DNA from: Methanomicrobiales archaeon
GTDB taxonomy: Archaea; Halobacteriota; Methanomicrobia; Methanomicrobiales; Methanospirillaceae
Assembly: GCA_022841205.1 (NCBI GenBank)
Contig: JALHCK010000002.1
Span: 45,178 to 109,177, forward strand
DNA length: 64,000 nt
Direction: 5' to 3'
Below are positions 43,090-51,548 of this stretch, one piece after another. The translations under genes were made by a program, and so were the position numbers. Below the pieces are notes generated by a model. It was not told the DNA's origin. It searched no databases and saw nothing but the letters and a program-made list of their open reading frames with translations. Within the stretch, counting starts at the first letter, position 1. Each line of letters begins with the position of its first letter.

Positions 43090-43843
43090 AGTGGTTGTCT
43101 GTGGAGCCCTGGGCCGGATGGGATCAACCGTCGGGAGACTGGTGAATGAGTCATCCGATCTGGAGCTTGTGGGGGGAATCGATCTCAAGGAAGGCTCATT
43201 CTACGGTGTGGAGGTTGTGGATTCGACCCGGATTGGGACCTTCCTTGCCGGGAAGAAGCCGGATGTCCTGATCGATTTTTCGGCACCAGCGGCTACTGTC
43301 GCGACGGCCAGAGCCGCTGCGGCTGCAGGCACGGCACTGGTGATCGGCACCACCGGGTTTACACCCGAACAGCGGGCCGGGATGGCGAAATCGATCGAGG
43401 GAGCTGTACCGGCTGTCATTTCGAGTAACTTTTCCATCGGTGTGAACATATTCTGGAAGCTCGTGCGGGAAGCTGCCCGGATGATTCCCGGATATGATAT
43501 CGAAGTCATTGAGGCTCACCACCGCTACAAGAAAGACGCTCCCAGTGGGACAGCAAAGACCCTCCTCCAAATCCTTGACGAGGAACTGGGAGTCCGGGAA
43601 AAGATATACGGGCGCGAAGGCATGAAGGAGCGTGGCCGGGAAATCGGCGTCCATGTTATCCGCGGGGGGGATATCGTGGGGGATCACGCTGTGATGTTTT
43701 CAGGTAATTTCGAGACCATACAGCTCTCCCACCGGGCATATGACAGGGCAGTCTTCGCCCACGGAGCGCTTAAGGCCGCAAACTGGGTGGTTGGAAAGAA
43801 ACCGGGCATCTACAGCATGTACGATGTGCTCAGCCTCAAGTGA
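43082..43843 (+). CDS. dapB: 4-hydroxy-tetrahydrodipicolinate reductase
   Basis: A 253-residue NAD(P)H reductase acting after DapA. The N-terminal Rossmann stretch is VVCGALGRMGSTVG, then IGTTGFTPEQ, and the catalytic EAHHRYKKDAPSGTA with His-His-x-x-Lys, and a C-terminal FAHGALKAANWV. Its coordinates and overlap with dapA indicate one operon. Confidence 0.95.
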   Translation: MIKVVVCGALGRMGSTVGRLVNESSDLELVGGIDLKEGSFYGVEVVDSTRIGTFLAGKKPDVLIDFSAPAATVATARAAAAAGTALVIGTTGFTPEQRAGMAKSIEGAVPAVISSNFSIGVNIFWKLVREAARMIPGYDIEVIEAHHRYKKDAPSGTAKTLLQILDEELGVREKIYGREGMKERGREIGVHVIRGGDIVGDHAVMFSGNFETIQLSHRAYDRAVFAHGALKAANWVVGKKPGIYSMYDVLSLK

Positions 43844-43906
43844 TTACGGCGAAGTGACCATATAGAAACATATTTCTTTTTCTCGAAAAAACCGTTAAGG
43901 GATAAT

Positions 43907-44080
43907 ATGACAGCCATTGTTGATAAGGATAAATGTACGGGCTGCGGCACATGTGTTGACGAATGTCCGTCGGCAGCGATCATCGTGGAAAACGATAAGG
44001 CCATCGTGCACGTGGAACTTTGCGTTGACTGTGGTTCCTGTATGGATGTCTGCCCATCAGAGGCCATTACCCTGGAATAA
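43907..44080 (+). CDS. 2x[4Fe-4S] ferredoxin
   Basis: A 57-residue ferredoxin with two complete cluster motifs, CTGCGTCVDECP and CVDCGSCMDVCP, spaced as in clostridial-type ferredoxins. It carries electrons at low potential in the cytoplasm. It lies between dapB and asd, 63 bp after dapB, with AT-rich DNA before its ATG, so it may have its own promoter. No lysine-specific role is known; the position may be incidental or conserved. Confidence 0.92.
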   Translation: MTAIVDKDKCTGCGTCVDECPSAAIIVENDKAIVHVELCVDCGSCMDVCPSEAITLE

Positions 44081-44130
44081 AAACAAAAACAAACTCTTTA
44101 ATTACTCCGGCGTGATAAAATCTCTTACCT

Positions 44131-45147
44131 ATGATCAATGTCGGAGTGCTTGGTGCTACAGGAGCCGTCGGCCAGAGGTTTGTACAGCTTTTAGCAGAAC
44201 ATCCCTGGTTCAATCTCACGACGCTGACTGCATCGGAGCGAAGTGCGGGCAAGCTGTACCGCGATGTAGTCAAGTGGCGCCTTGATGTGCCATTTCCTGA
44301 ACAGGTCGGCGATATCAGGGTCAGTCCCACGGATATTTCGAGTCTGAAGGAGGTAGACCTTGTATTCTCAGCGCTACCTGCCGACATAGCAGGAAGCATA
44401 GAGACCGGGTGTGCCCAGGCCGGCATCGGCGTTTGCAGCAATGCTGGTTCTCACCGGATGGACCCTGATGTGCCCCTGGTGGTCACTGAAGTGAACCCGG
44501 ACCATCTCGGCCTGATCGATATACAGCGGGACCGCGGGCAGGATGGATTCATAGTGACCAATCCCAACTGTTCAACCATTGTCATGGCACTCGCCCTCGC
44601 TCCCCTCCGTCATTTCGGGTTCAGCGATATCCGGGTCGCCACCATGCAGGCCGTTTCAGGTGCGGGGTTTGAAGGAGTGCCGGCAATGGGTATCTTTGAC
44701 AATGTCATCCCATATATCGGGCAGGAAGAGCAGAAGATGGAGACCGAAATACTCAAGATCATGGGAACACTCGATGGCGGGATGGTCAGGCCTGCACCAT
44801 TTAAGGTGAGTGCTAGCTGCCACCGTGTGCCTGTTCTCGATGGACACACCATGGCCATCTGGGCTGATATCATGGACCCTGTCGAGAAGGTCAGGGAAGC
44901 CTTCCAAAACTATGCCCCACCGATAACCTCTCTCCCCACCCTTCCCGGGAAATCGATCAGTTTCTTTTCCGAACCGGATCGGCCTCAGCCGCGGCTCGAC
45001 AGGATGCGGGGAAAAGGAATGACCGTGTCGGTCGGACGGGTCCGGGAAGGGATCCGGTTCATTGCCATGGGGCATAACACCATCCGCGGCGCAGCAGGCG
45101 CCTCTGTACTGAACGCAGAACTGATCTCCACGAAAAACTACCTCTGA
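44131..45147 (+). CDS. asd: Aspartate-semialdehyde dehydrogenase
   Basis: A 338-residue enzyme reducing aspartyl phosphate to aspartate semialdehyde. The N-terminal VGVLGATGAVGQRFVQLL binds NADP, the catalytic Cys is in TNPNCSTIVMALAL, and SASCHRVPVLDGHTMAIW carries the catalytic His-type region of the archaeal/fungal class. Its product is used by DapA for lysine, for threonine/methionine, and by ADTH synthase for aromatic synthesis. Confidence 0.95.
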   Translation: MINVGVLGATGAVGQRFVQLLAEHPWFNLTTLTASERSAGKLYRDVVKWRLDVPFPEQVGDIRVSPTDISSLKEVDLVFSALPADIAGSIETGCAQAGIGVCSNAGSHRMDPDVPLVVTEVNPDHLGLIDIQRDRGQDGFIVTNPNCSTIVMALALAPLRHFGFSDIRVATMQAVSGAGFEGVPAMGIFDNVIPYIGQEEQKMETEILKIMGTLDGGMVRPAPFKVSASCHRVPVLDGHTMAIWADIMDPVEKVREAFQNYAPPITSLPTLPGKSISFFSEPDRPQPRLDRMRGKGMTVSVGRVREGIRFIAMGHNTIRGAAGASVLNAELISTKNYL

Positions 45148-45163
45148 AAAGGGGGTATTACCC

Positions 45164-45439
45164 ATGCTGAAAGACAACACAGTATTCGTCGGAAACAAGC
45201 CGGTCATGAACTATGTTCTTGCGGTTGTTACCCAGTTTAACAATGGTGCATCGGAAGTAGCCATCAAGGCCCGGGGAAAAGCCATCTCCCGTGCCGTCGA
45301 TACGGCTGAAATCGCATTGAACAGGTTTCTTGAACATGTGGCGAAAAAAGAGATCTTCACCTCGACCGAGATCATCGACACCGACAGTGGAAAGACCAAT
45401 GTTTCGAGTATCGAAATCGTGCTCATCAGCCAGAAATGA
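45164..45439 (+). CDS. albA: DNA/RNA-binding protein Alba
   Basis: A 91-residue chromatin protein that binds DNA and RNA as a dimer. NTVFVGNKPVMNYVLAVV, then the basic loop VAIKARGKAISRAVDTAEI with the lysines that are acetylated or contact DNA in characterised Alba, and a C-terminal SSIEIVLISQK. It starts after a ggggg element 16 bp downstream of asd. Confidence 0.95.
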   Translation: MLKDNTVFVGNKPVMNYVLAVVTQFNNGASEVAIKARGKAISRAVDTAEIALNRFLEHVAKKEIFTSTEIIDTDSGKTNVSSIEIVLISQK

Positions 45440-45552
45440 CCAATTTTTTTAAAAGATAATTCAATTTTCTCCACCAGTCCAGTCCCCTCCCAAAAAATCA
45501 ATCAAAATATCTGATATGCCAATGTGTCTTGTCCTATAAAAAATGAATAATC

Positions 45553-45789
45553 ATGATTGAAACAACCTTATCGGTTCGTGGGGGACATTCAGCGGTATGG
45601 ATTAGCTCAAAATCGCAACGCTGGGGAGCGTCATGGGATATCTTTGATGTGTTAAAAGATACCGGACGGAGTGTCGTCATTTCCATATTAAAACGGGTCT
45701 TCTCTGACTCCGGGGTTGACTATTCCACCTTGCGGGTTCTAGGTAGTAACTACCAGAAAGGATATATCTGCTCCACCAACACATTATAA
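45553..45789 (+). CDS. Possible small protein of unknown function
   Basis: A 78-codon frame with no recognised domain (begins MIETTLSVRGGHSAVW). Its codon third positions are less GC-rich than those of neighbours, and a TATA-like ggatatat for the next gene lies inside its end. An upstream ctataaaaa sits only ~15 bp before the ATG, too close for a normal promoter. It could be real, acquired, or noncoding. Confidence 0.25.
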   Translation: MIETTLSVRGGHSAVWISSKSQRWGASWDIFDVLKDTGRSVVISILKRVFSDSGVDYSTLRVLGSNYQKGYICSTNTL

Positions 45790-45792
45790 ACA

Positions 45793-46239
45793 ATGAAAGG
45801 CTGGGCCATCGCAGTGTGCCTTTTTTTTATGGCTGCGCTCGCGGTTCCTGCACCTGCAGCAGCTCCGGACAAATATGGGTATATCACCATTCATGATGCC
45901 GACATAACCCTCTCGGGTGGTCAGGCACACATCACCGTGAACTATACCCTCGATGAGCCGACTAGGGTCATAGTATTGCTGCTGGGCAAGCAGGATCTCA
46001 AGTCGAGGCTGCTTGCGGTTTTCAACTACCAGGATGCAGAGGTTCGGGCTATTGAACTCAACCGTGCAGAACTGGTGGTCGATGATGTCTCCTATTCATA
46101 CGGGAGAGGGGTATACTGGTTCCCTGAACATAGTTTTAACGGGATTATTCCGTTCCTCCGCATAACCACCCCGCAGGTCTCCCGCGAGTTTATCTCAACA
46201 GGAGGAGTTCCAAACGGGATAGGATATTTCGATTCCTGA
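45793..46239 (+). CDS. Secreted protein of unknown function
   Basis: A 148-residue protein with a clear signal peptide (WAIAVCLFFMAALAVPAPAAA, cleavage ~25). The mature region is beta-rich: YGYITIHDADITLSGGQAHI, TVNYTLDEPTRVIVLLLGKQ, then FISTGGVPNGIGYFDS. No anchor is seen, so it may be soluble outside or loosely attached. A family of short methanogen exported proteins has this look, but I cannot name it. The start lies ~28 bp after ggatatat. Confidence 0.7.
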   Translation: MKGWAIAVCLFFMAALAVPAPAAAPDKYGYITIHDADITLSGGQAHITVNYTLDEPTRVIVLLLGKQDLKSRLLAVFNYQDAEVRAIELNRAELVVDDVSYSYGRGVYWFPEHSFNGIIPFLRITTPQVSREFISTGGVPNGIGYFDS

Positions 46240-46463
46240 TCCCCGGTTTTTAAGTACGGTTCGTAAATTGACGAGCGGATGCACTGGAATTACTTTGCTG
46301 AAGATAGAGCGATGCGACCCAGTGATGCCATTCAGATGCGCATTCACCCTGCATGCTCATGCTAAATCTTCCCCGTGCCACACCCCGTCCGGTAAGCTCC
46401 TGTTTCCGGTTTTCCTTTCTCACCCCGAGGTTTCCACGGCGCACCGGATGAGGGAAGTATAAT

Positions 46464-47588
46464 TCAGATGGTCTCGATGATTTCCGGGACTTCCTGGGCA
46501 CTCAGGTGCCGGTTTACCATGTGCTGGATTGCCATTCCGGTAAATGCGCAGATGAGACCTCCAATTGTTCCATAGAAGATGTATTGGATAGCATTTGCAG
46601 TGCTGTATGGGAAGTCCGGAACATTGCTCATCGCTATGGCATAGATGCTTGCCCCATAAGCTATCAATCCGACAGCCCCGATAAAGAACGGGAACACGAT
46701 GACCTTGCCAAGGCCTGTACGGTCATGGAAGAAGTTATCTATCACGATTCCCGCTGAGGCAACAATGCCGGCAAGGGCGAGCCAGAGCACCCCGCCATAT
46801 ACAAAGATCAGCAGGTAGATCAGGAACCCTACCTCGGCATAGTAGATGAGAATATTCATCAGTCCCATCACCACGGCGATTATTACCAGCAGTATGCCCG
46901 CGATATAGGTGACGAAAGAAAATCTCGCCCGTGAAAGCGATGTGCGAAGTGCATCGCCGAATCCCTGGAAGATCTCATCCACACCGAGTCCCCTGTAAAG
47001 GAGGTAAATCCCGATCGCCCCGATAACGATGACGAGGGAAAGCCCGGTCTGGCCCAGGAAATACGCGATAGGATACAGCAGCATGAGAAGGCCGAGCGGG
47101 ACGAGGACAAGTCGTGCCACCTTGGGGTCGTTAAGAAACTTTTTTAAAAGATAATACGTCCCTTCCAGGTTTGGCAGCTGGCTGACAATTACCCGGCGGA
47201 CCCCGGAGACCGGGACACGGGACTGGACGAGAGGCAGAACAAACTCATCCTCTGCACCATCAGTAACCACGATGCAGTTAGATGCCCCGGTTTCTTTCAC
47301 CACGCGATCAATTGAAGCGGAGATCTTCCGGTCCCCTTCCAGCAAGTGCATATGGTTGCCGGAAACGAGCACTACCTCGACCCTCTCACCCCTCTCTGCA
47401 AGATCATCATGGATCTTTACTGCCTGGAAAATTGCATTGACATCCGACTCTTCGGGATCGGCAAGGGCCAGGGCATTTGCAGCTTTGAGGCATGCCAGAC
47501 GACCGGTTACCGGACTCTCAATCCCAGCTTTGAATCCGATATCATCATCCCGGTCGACACAAAGGACCAGTGTCAGCCCCTGCTGCAT
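46464..47588 (-). CDS. DUF373 family integral membrane protein
   Basis: A 374-residue protein. Residues ~1-135 form a soluble domain (LVLCVDRDDDIGFKAG, ALADPEESDVNAIFQA, VVLVSGNHMHLLEGDRKISA, IVVTDGAEDEFVLPLV), a pattern with many acidic residues suggesting nucleotide or metal binding. Six to seven transmembrane helices follow. The DUF373 family is widely conserved in euryarchaea and its role is unknown. ATG 47588 is ~27 bp after a TATA-like atttaatag; a GTG one codon upstream is possible. Confidence 0.88.
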   Translation of the reverse strand: MQQGLTLVLCVDRDDDIGFKAGIESPVTGRLACLKAANALALADPEESDVNAIFQAVKIHDDLAERGERVEVVLVSGNHMHLLEGDRKISASIDRVVKETGASNCIVVTDGAEDEFVLPLVQSRVPVSGVRRVIVSQLPNLEGTYYLLKKFLNDPKVARLVLVPLGLLMLLYPIAYFLGQTGLSLVIVIGAIGIYLLYRGLGVDEIFQGFGDALRTSLSRARFSFVTYIAGILLVIIAVVMGLMNILIYYAEVGFLIYLLIFVYGGVLWLALAGIVASAGIVIDNFFHDRTGLGKVIVFPFFIGAVGLIAYGASIYAIAMSNVPDFPYSTANAIQYIFYGTIGGLICAFTGMAIQHMVNRHLSAQEVPEIIETI

Positions 47589-47650
47589 CACTATAGAAAT
47601 TGCGATGAATCTATTAAATGATTCCGTCGGTTTCGCGGCTGAAAAAGTGG

Positions 47651-48511
47651 TTATATGAGTTTTGAGCGCTGCAGGAGGAGGATATCATCGGTAGTGAGCT
47701 TTTCTCCGGCACGAAACATCTTGAAGAGGTGCTCGGCTTCCTTCCTGACTGCTTTCTGCTCCTTGGTGACTTTGGCTTTCTTGGTCTTCTTGCGGAGTCC
47801 GGAGATAACCTTGTCATAGTCGCGGAGCTCCTTCTGGCAGGCAATGAAGTACTTGTGCTCGGCATCGGCTGTTTCCTGGGCCTCGACGAAGTTCCTGTGC
47901 GCTGCATCGGCTTCCTCCCTTGATTTATCGGCCTTTCGGTAGGACTCCACCATCAGATCATGGTGTTTCTGGGCGGATTCGGCCATCTCGGTTACCTGGG
48001 CATGCAGATCGGATGCCTCTTTACGGAGATCGCGTGCGCTGACGATCTTGGCCTTGATCTCTTTGTTCTGCTCAAGCTCGGCCTCCTGTTCCCGGACCGA
48101 CTCCTTCATCTGCTTGATCTTTTCGATCAGCTCCCGTTCCTTGTCGATGGAGAAGACTTCGGTCTGCTGGCGGAATTCAAGATGTTCGATCTGTTTCTGG
48201 AGTTCTTTGAGTCCCCGGTTCTTTATGCCACCATGATCTTTTTTGAAGGCCTCGATCTCTTCGAACATGGCGTTCGCCTGTTCGTTGATCTCATTCCGCC
48301 GGTCTTTTAATGCCTGGACTTCGTTGTTGTACTTGTCCCGCAGCTCCTTGTTCTTCTGGGCATCTTCTACGAACTCACGTGTCTGGTTGTTTAATGCATT
48401 CCGTTCCCGGGCATGTTTACTCGCAAGCGCATTGAGATCGTTTCTTCTGTTTTTGTGCTGCTCAGACTCGGCAAGAATCTTTTTTCGTTTATCAATCAGT
48501 TCGTTCAGCAT
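47651..48511 (-). CDS. Conserved archaeal coiled-coil protein (COG1340 type)
   Basis: A 286-residue, almost entirely alpha-helical, highly charged protein: heptad-rich from residue 1 to ~230 (for example KELQKQIEHLEFRQQTEVFS and IEKIKQMKESVREQEAELEQ), ending in a basic segment LRKKTKKAKVTKEQK and a short globular end KLTTDDILLLQRSKLI. This matches the uncharacterised coiled-coil family COG1340, found across archaea and structurally reminiscent of SMC-like arms without an ATPase. It precedes the DUF373 gene on the same strand. Confidence 0.85.
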   Translation of the reverse strand: MLNELIDKRKKILAESEQHKNRRNDLNALASKHARERNALNNQTREFVEDAQKNKELRDKYNNEVQALKDRRNEINEQANAMFEEIEAFKKDHGGIKNRGLKELQKQIEHLEFRQQTEVFSIDKERELIEKIKQMKESVREQEAELEQNKEIKAKIVSARDLRKEASDLHAQVTEMAESAQKHHDLMVESYRKADKSREEADAAHRNFVEAQETADAEHKYFIACQKELRDYDKVISGLRKKTKKAKVTKEQKAVRKEAEHLFKMFRAGEKLTTDDILLLQRSKLI

Positions 48512-49009
48512 GCTTTACCAGCCTCGACATCAGTCGGGAGGAGTATCCCCCTTGCACCAGTGTGCCGGATGAATCTGAAACTACAGTCAACAGCAGACGC
48601 CCGATACGCACAGGTATCCTGCATGAACCGGCAAAAGAAGAACCTTTCTGCAGTGTGGATAACCGGGCATCGGAACGCAAAGCGTTCACGACCTTTGCGC
48701 GAGCCCTTGTTCAACTGTCGGTCCATCATGTTCAACTCCCGGTACCAGAAGGGTCCAGAAAACCGGACTTCCGGATGTACAACCCTTCATGCAGCACTAC
48801 ATAGTTCCGTGAGGGATAATCCAGCGGATTTCTATTATGTAAAGGACATCCTGTAATTTAATGATTTCGTGCGTCGGAAAAAGAGGGACGAACAGGGTAT
48901 TATTATACCCGATTCCGAAGGTGATGGTGGCATTCCGGTATTTGTGGCAGATTTACCGGGGCAGTTGTTAATCAAGGTGACTAAAGTTATTTGTTTGGTG
49001 GTACTGTAA
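48512..49009. other. 498-bp gap without a convincing gene
   Basis: Short frames on both strands have no family resemblance. Near 48896 is an almost palindromic gggtattattataccc, which could be a TATA-containing promoter element or a small hairpin. No tRNA fold, SRP motif or known RNA is visible. This is the longest non-coding stretch in the window and could hold an unrecognised small RNA or the 3' region of ftsZ. Confidence 0.5.
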
Positions 49010-50167
49010 TCATCCAACCCATTCCAGCAGGTTACCTCCACTTGCAAATTCCCGTGCCTTCCGGTTCTTGGGAAGCTGCGGGGCCTTTGGGTTCTTAACC
49101 TTCCGGACCTCATCCTCAATAACCTGCTTGTAGGAGACACGGTTTCCGAGTATCTTTCCAGTCTGGACCCCGGTCATGATGGCAAGGACGCGGATCTTGC
49201 CCTCCATCTCGTTCCTGACACGCGCACCCCAGATCACATCTGCGTGCGGGTCAAGTTCATAGGTGAGCGAAGTTGCGACGTCCTCTGCATCAGTCAGGGT
49301 CAGGTCGCTTCCACCAGTGATGTGGATGAGGCTTCCAGTTGCTCCGCGATAGTCGATATCGAGCATCGGGTTGCTCAGGCATTCCCGGACAACACTCTCA
49401 GCTTTGTTCTGCTGCTTGCTCTCTCCGACCAGCATCACCGCAACGCCACCCCTGCTCATGATAGCCCGGACATCGGCATAATCGATGTTGATGAGCGATG
49501 GCTCGGTTATGGTTTCGCTTATCCCCTTGACGGTCTCGCCGATAAGCTGGTCCATGACCGAGAAAGCCTGGCCGAGGGGCAGATTGGGCACAAAGTTCTT
49601 GAGCCGGTTGTTGTCTAGGACAATGACTGAATCTGCAGCGGTGGCGAGCGCCTCCAGTCCATCCTCGGCGCGAAGCAATCGGGCTTTCTCTACCTGGAAC
49701 GGGTAGCTGACCATCCCCACGACAATTGCCCCCTGGTCTTTTGCGATCTGGGCGACAACCGGAGCTGATCCGGTGCCGGTTCCACCACCCATTCCTGCGG
49801 TGATGAACACGAGATCGGCTGAATCAAGGAGCGCTTCAAGGGTTGGACGTGCCATCTCTGCAGCACGCTTCCCGACATCGGGATATCCGCCTGCGCCAAG
49901 CCCCTTGGTGAGCGATTTGCCAATCAGGACTCTCTTGTCAGCCTGGATCATATCCAGGTGTTGTTTATCGGTATTGATGGCGATGGTTTCTGCACCGGCA
50001 ACTCCCATGTGATGGAGCCGGTTGATGGTATTGTTCCCAGCGCCTCCGCAGCCAATGATCAGGATCCGCGGCTGACCGAGGAAATCGTCATCGATGGAAT
50101 TCGCGGAACTCTTCATTTCCTTTTCAATTTCCGAGTTTTTTAACGCTTCATTGATGATGCTCTGCAT
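49010..50167 (-). CDS. ftsZ: Cell division protein FtsZ
   Basis: A 385-residue tubulin-like GTPase that forms the division ring. The N-terminal extension is followed by ILIIGCGGAGNNTINRL, the tubulin signature GMGGGTGTGSAP, and the T7 catalytic loop NIDYADVRAIM. The C-terminus carries KNPKAPQLPKNRKAREF and ends LLEWVG, likely the partner-binding tail. A near-perfect aggaggt precedes ATG 50167; an upstream extension would overlap that site. It lies 10 bp after a small RHH regulator gene and forms an operon with it. Confidence 0.96.
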   Translation of the reverse strand: MQSIINEALKNSEIEKEMKSSANSIDDDFLGQPRILIIGCGGAGNNTINRLHHMGVAGAETIAINTDKQHLDMIQADKRVLIGKSLTKGLGAGGYPDVGKRAAEMARPTLEALLDSADLVFITAGMGGGTGTGSAPVVAQIAKDQGAIVVGMVSYPFQVEKARLLRAEDGLEALATAADSVIVLDNNRLKNFVPNLPLGQAFSVMDQLIGETVKGISETITEPSLINIDYADVRAIMSRGGVAVMLVGESKQQNKAESVVRECLSNPMLDIDYRGATGSLIHITGGSDLTLTDAEDVATSLTYELDPHADVIWGARVRNEMEGKIRVLAIMTGVQTGKILGNRVSYKQVIEDEVRKVKNPKAPQLPKNRKAREFASGGNLLEWVG

Positions 50168-50177
50168 GTCTGACCTC

Positions 50178-50354
50178 CTAAACCTTGAATGAAACCTGGT
50201 CACTCTCTTTTAAGACACGACTTGCTCGTTTCTCGATGAGTTGGCGGACCGCATCCCGGACCGCTTCAGAGACGGTTGGAAACTCCCCCGCTTCCACCAT
50301 CTGCTGGAGCATCTCGATTTGCTGGTCGGGAAGTCTGAGCGTGATACGTTGCAT
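50178..50354 (-). CDS. Short ribbon-helix-helix regulator upstream of ftsZ (CdrS-like)
   Basis: A 58-residue protein: MQRITLRLPDQQIEMLQQM supplies the DNA-binding strand and first helix, and FPTVSEAVRDAVRQLIEKRA the second. This is the ribbon-helix-helix fold of CopG/CdrS type. In haloarchaea the short RHH protein CdrS is encoded with ftsZ2 and controls cell-division genes; by position and size this is the likely counterpart. The ftsZ Shine-Dalgarno sequence overlaps its stop. Repeated ATTGTCTG sites lie just upstream (50375-50426). Confidence 0.88.
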   Translation of the reverse strand: MQRITLRLPDQQIEMLQQMVEAGEFPTVSEAVRDAVRQLIEKRASRVLKESDQVSFKV

Positions 50355-50374
50355 GATATGTGTCCTATGTGACG

Positions 50375-50426
50375 ATTGTCTGTCATCCGTCAGACAATTG
50401 TCTGCTTTTAAGCATCCGATTGTCCG
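50375..50426. promoter_or_regulatory. Phased array of ATTGTCTG sites ahead of the RHH-ftsZ operon
   Basis: ATTGTCTG starts at 50375 and 50397, and ATTGTCCG at 50419: exactly 22 bp apart, two helical turns. The inverted half CAGACAAT at 50391-50398 overlaps the middle copy to give the perfect 14-bp palindrome CAGACAATTGTCTG (50391-50404). TGCTT-TT-AAGCA at 50403-50414 contains a minus-strand TATA-like ttaaaagc. A better TATA (tatataaa forward, 50461-50468) lies further upstream. Likely operator for the adjacent RHH protein. Confidence 0.7.
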
Positions 50427-50555
50427 ACCTTAGCAGATGAGTCCTACTTACACATTATTGTATATAAATTTATCGATGTCTGGAGTAAGAACTTCGTGCA
50501 CATACCTTAATGTCAGGCTGGCGCCAAAAAAACAGGGAAAGACAGGGAATTATGC

Positions 50556-51548
50556 GTGACCGGTTCATTTCCTGATAAAGTTGTGCATGGAGGGAAGATA
50601 AAACAGATTCGCGAAGATACGGGACGGGCCGTAATAGATTTTTCTGCAAACATGAACCCGTTCGCTCCCAGAATCTGCGTTGATCTGTCCCCGGAGCTCC
50701 TTGCGGCATATCCTGATGACCGGTACATGGTTTTAAAAGAAGCCATTGCGGCTCGGTTCAGACGCCCGGTTGAAGACATCGCCGTGGGAAATGGGTCGAT
50801 CGAGCTGATCCGGGTATTCTGCCTTGCAACCCTTTCCCCTGGTATGCATGTCCGGACCATGCATCCCACCTTCGGAGAATATGAACTGTCCGCCCGCCTT
50901 GCCGGGGCGCTCCCGGCTTTTTTGCACGAGCAGGCGCAGGTATTGTTCATCTGCAACCCGAACAATCCGACCGGGGTTCTCCTCCCCCGCGACGAAATCC
51001 TTGCCATGAGGGAGACGTGGCGGGGGAAGCATCTCTTCGTTGACGAAGCATTTATCGAGCTTGCCGACCCGGAACAGAGTGTTGCTGACGTGCGGGATCC
51101 TGCTATTTTTGTGCTCAGGTCGCTCACCAAGAGTTTCACAGTCCCCGGCATCAGGTTTGGTTATGCGTTTGGAGACCCGGAACTTGTGAGGAAAGTCGAA
51201 ACCATCCGGCCTCCCTGGAGTGTCAATGTTTTTGCCGAGCAGTATGCCCTCGCTGCATTCCGCAGTTACGACCTGCTCGAGGCCTCCCGGAAAAAAATTA
51301 CAGCAGAGCGGGAATGGCTGGTCAGGGAGCTCTCCCGGTTCGATCTGGTTATCCATCCATCGGCAGCCAATTTCCTGTTGCTCACCTTCCCATACGATGT
51401 CGGCTTGCTTTGCACCCGGTTACTTGACAGGGACATCCTGGTCAGGGACTGCCACTCCTTTGGTCTTCCGGATTCGATCAGGATCGCGGTCCGGACACGA
51501 AATGAGAACCGCACGCTCATCGAGGTGCTTGAACAGTGCTTGCACTGA
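50556..51548 (+). CDS. cobD: L-threonine-O-3-phosphate decarboxylase-like aminotransferase (CobD type)
   Basis: A 330-residue PLP enzyme of the HisC/CobD family. N-terminal VVHGGKIKQIREDTG and DFSANMNPF are CobD-like; ICNPNNPTG binds PLP, and the Schiff-base Lys is in LRSLTKSFTVPGIRFGYAFG. CobD supplies (R)-1-amino-2-propanol phosphate for cobalamin. A histidinol-phosphate aminotransferase cannot be excluded by sequence alone, but the overlap with cobY (13 bp) supports a cobamide role. Start is GTG. Confidence 0.85.
   Translation: MTGSFPDKVVHGGKIKQIREDTGRAVIDFSANMNPFAPRICVDLSPELLAAYPDDRYMVLKEAIAARFRRPVEDIAVGNGSIELIRVFCLATLSPGMHVRTMHPTFGEYELSARLAGALPAFLHEQAQVLFICNPNNPTGVLLPRDEILAMRETWRGKHLFVDEAFIELADPEQSVADVRDPAIFVLRSLTKSFTVPGIRFGYAFGDPELVRKVETIRPPWSVNVFAEQYALAAFRSYDLLEASRKKITAEREWLVRELSRFDLVIHPSAANFLLLTFPYDVGLLCTRLLDRDILVRDCHSFGLPDSIRIAVRTRNENRTLIEVLEQCLH

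Noticed and set aside
48562..48804. Short + strand frame in the 48.5-49.0 kb gap
   Set aside because: No ribosome-binding site, no family resemblance, composition unlike neighbouring genes.
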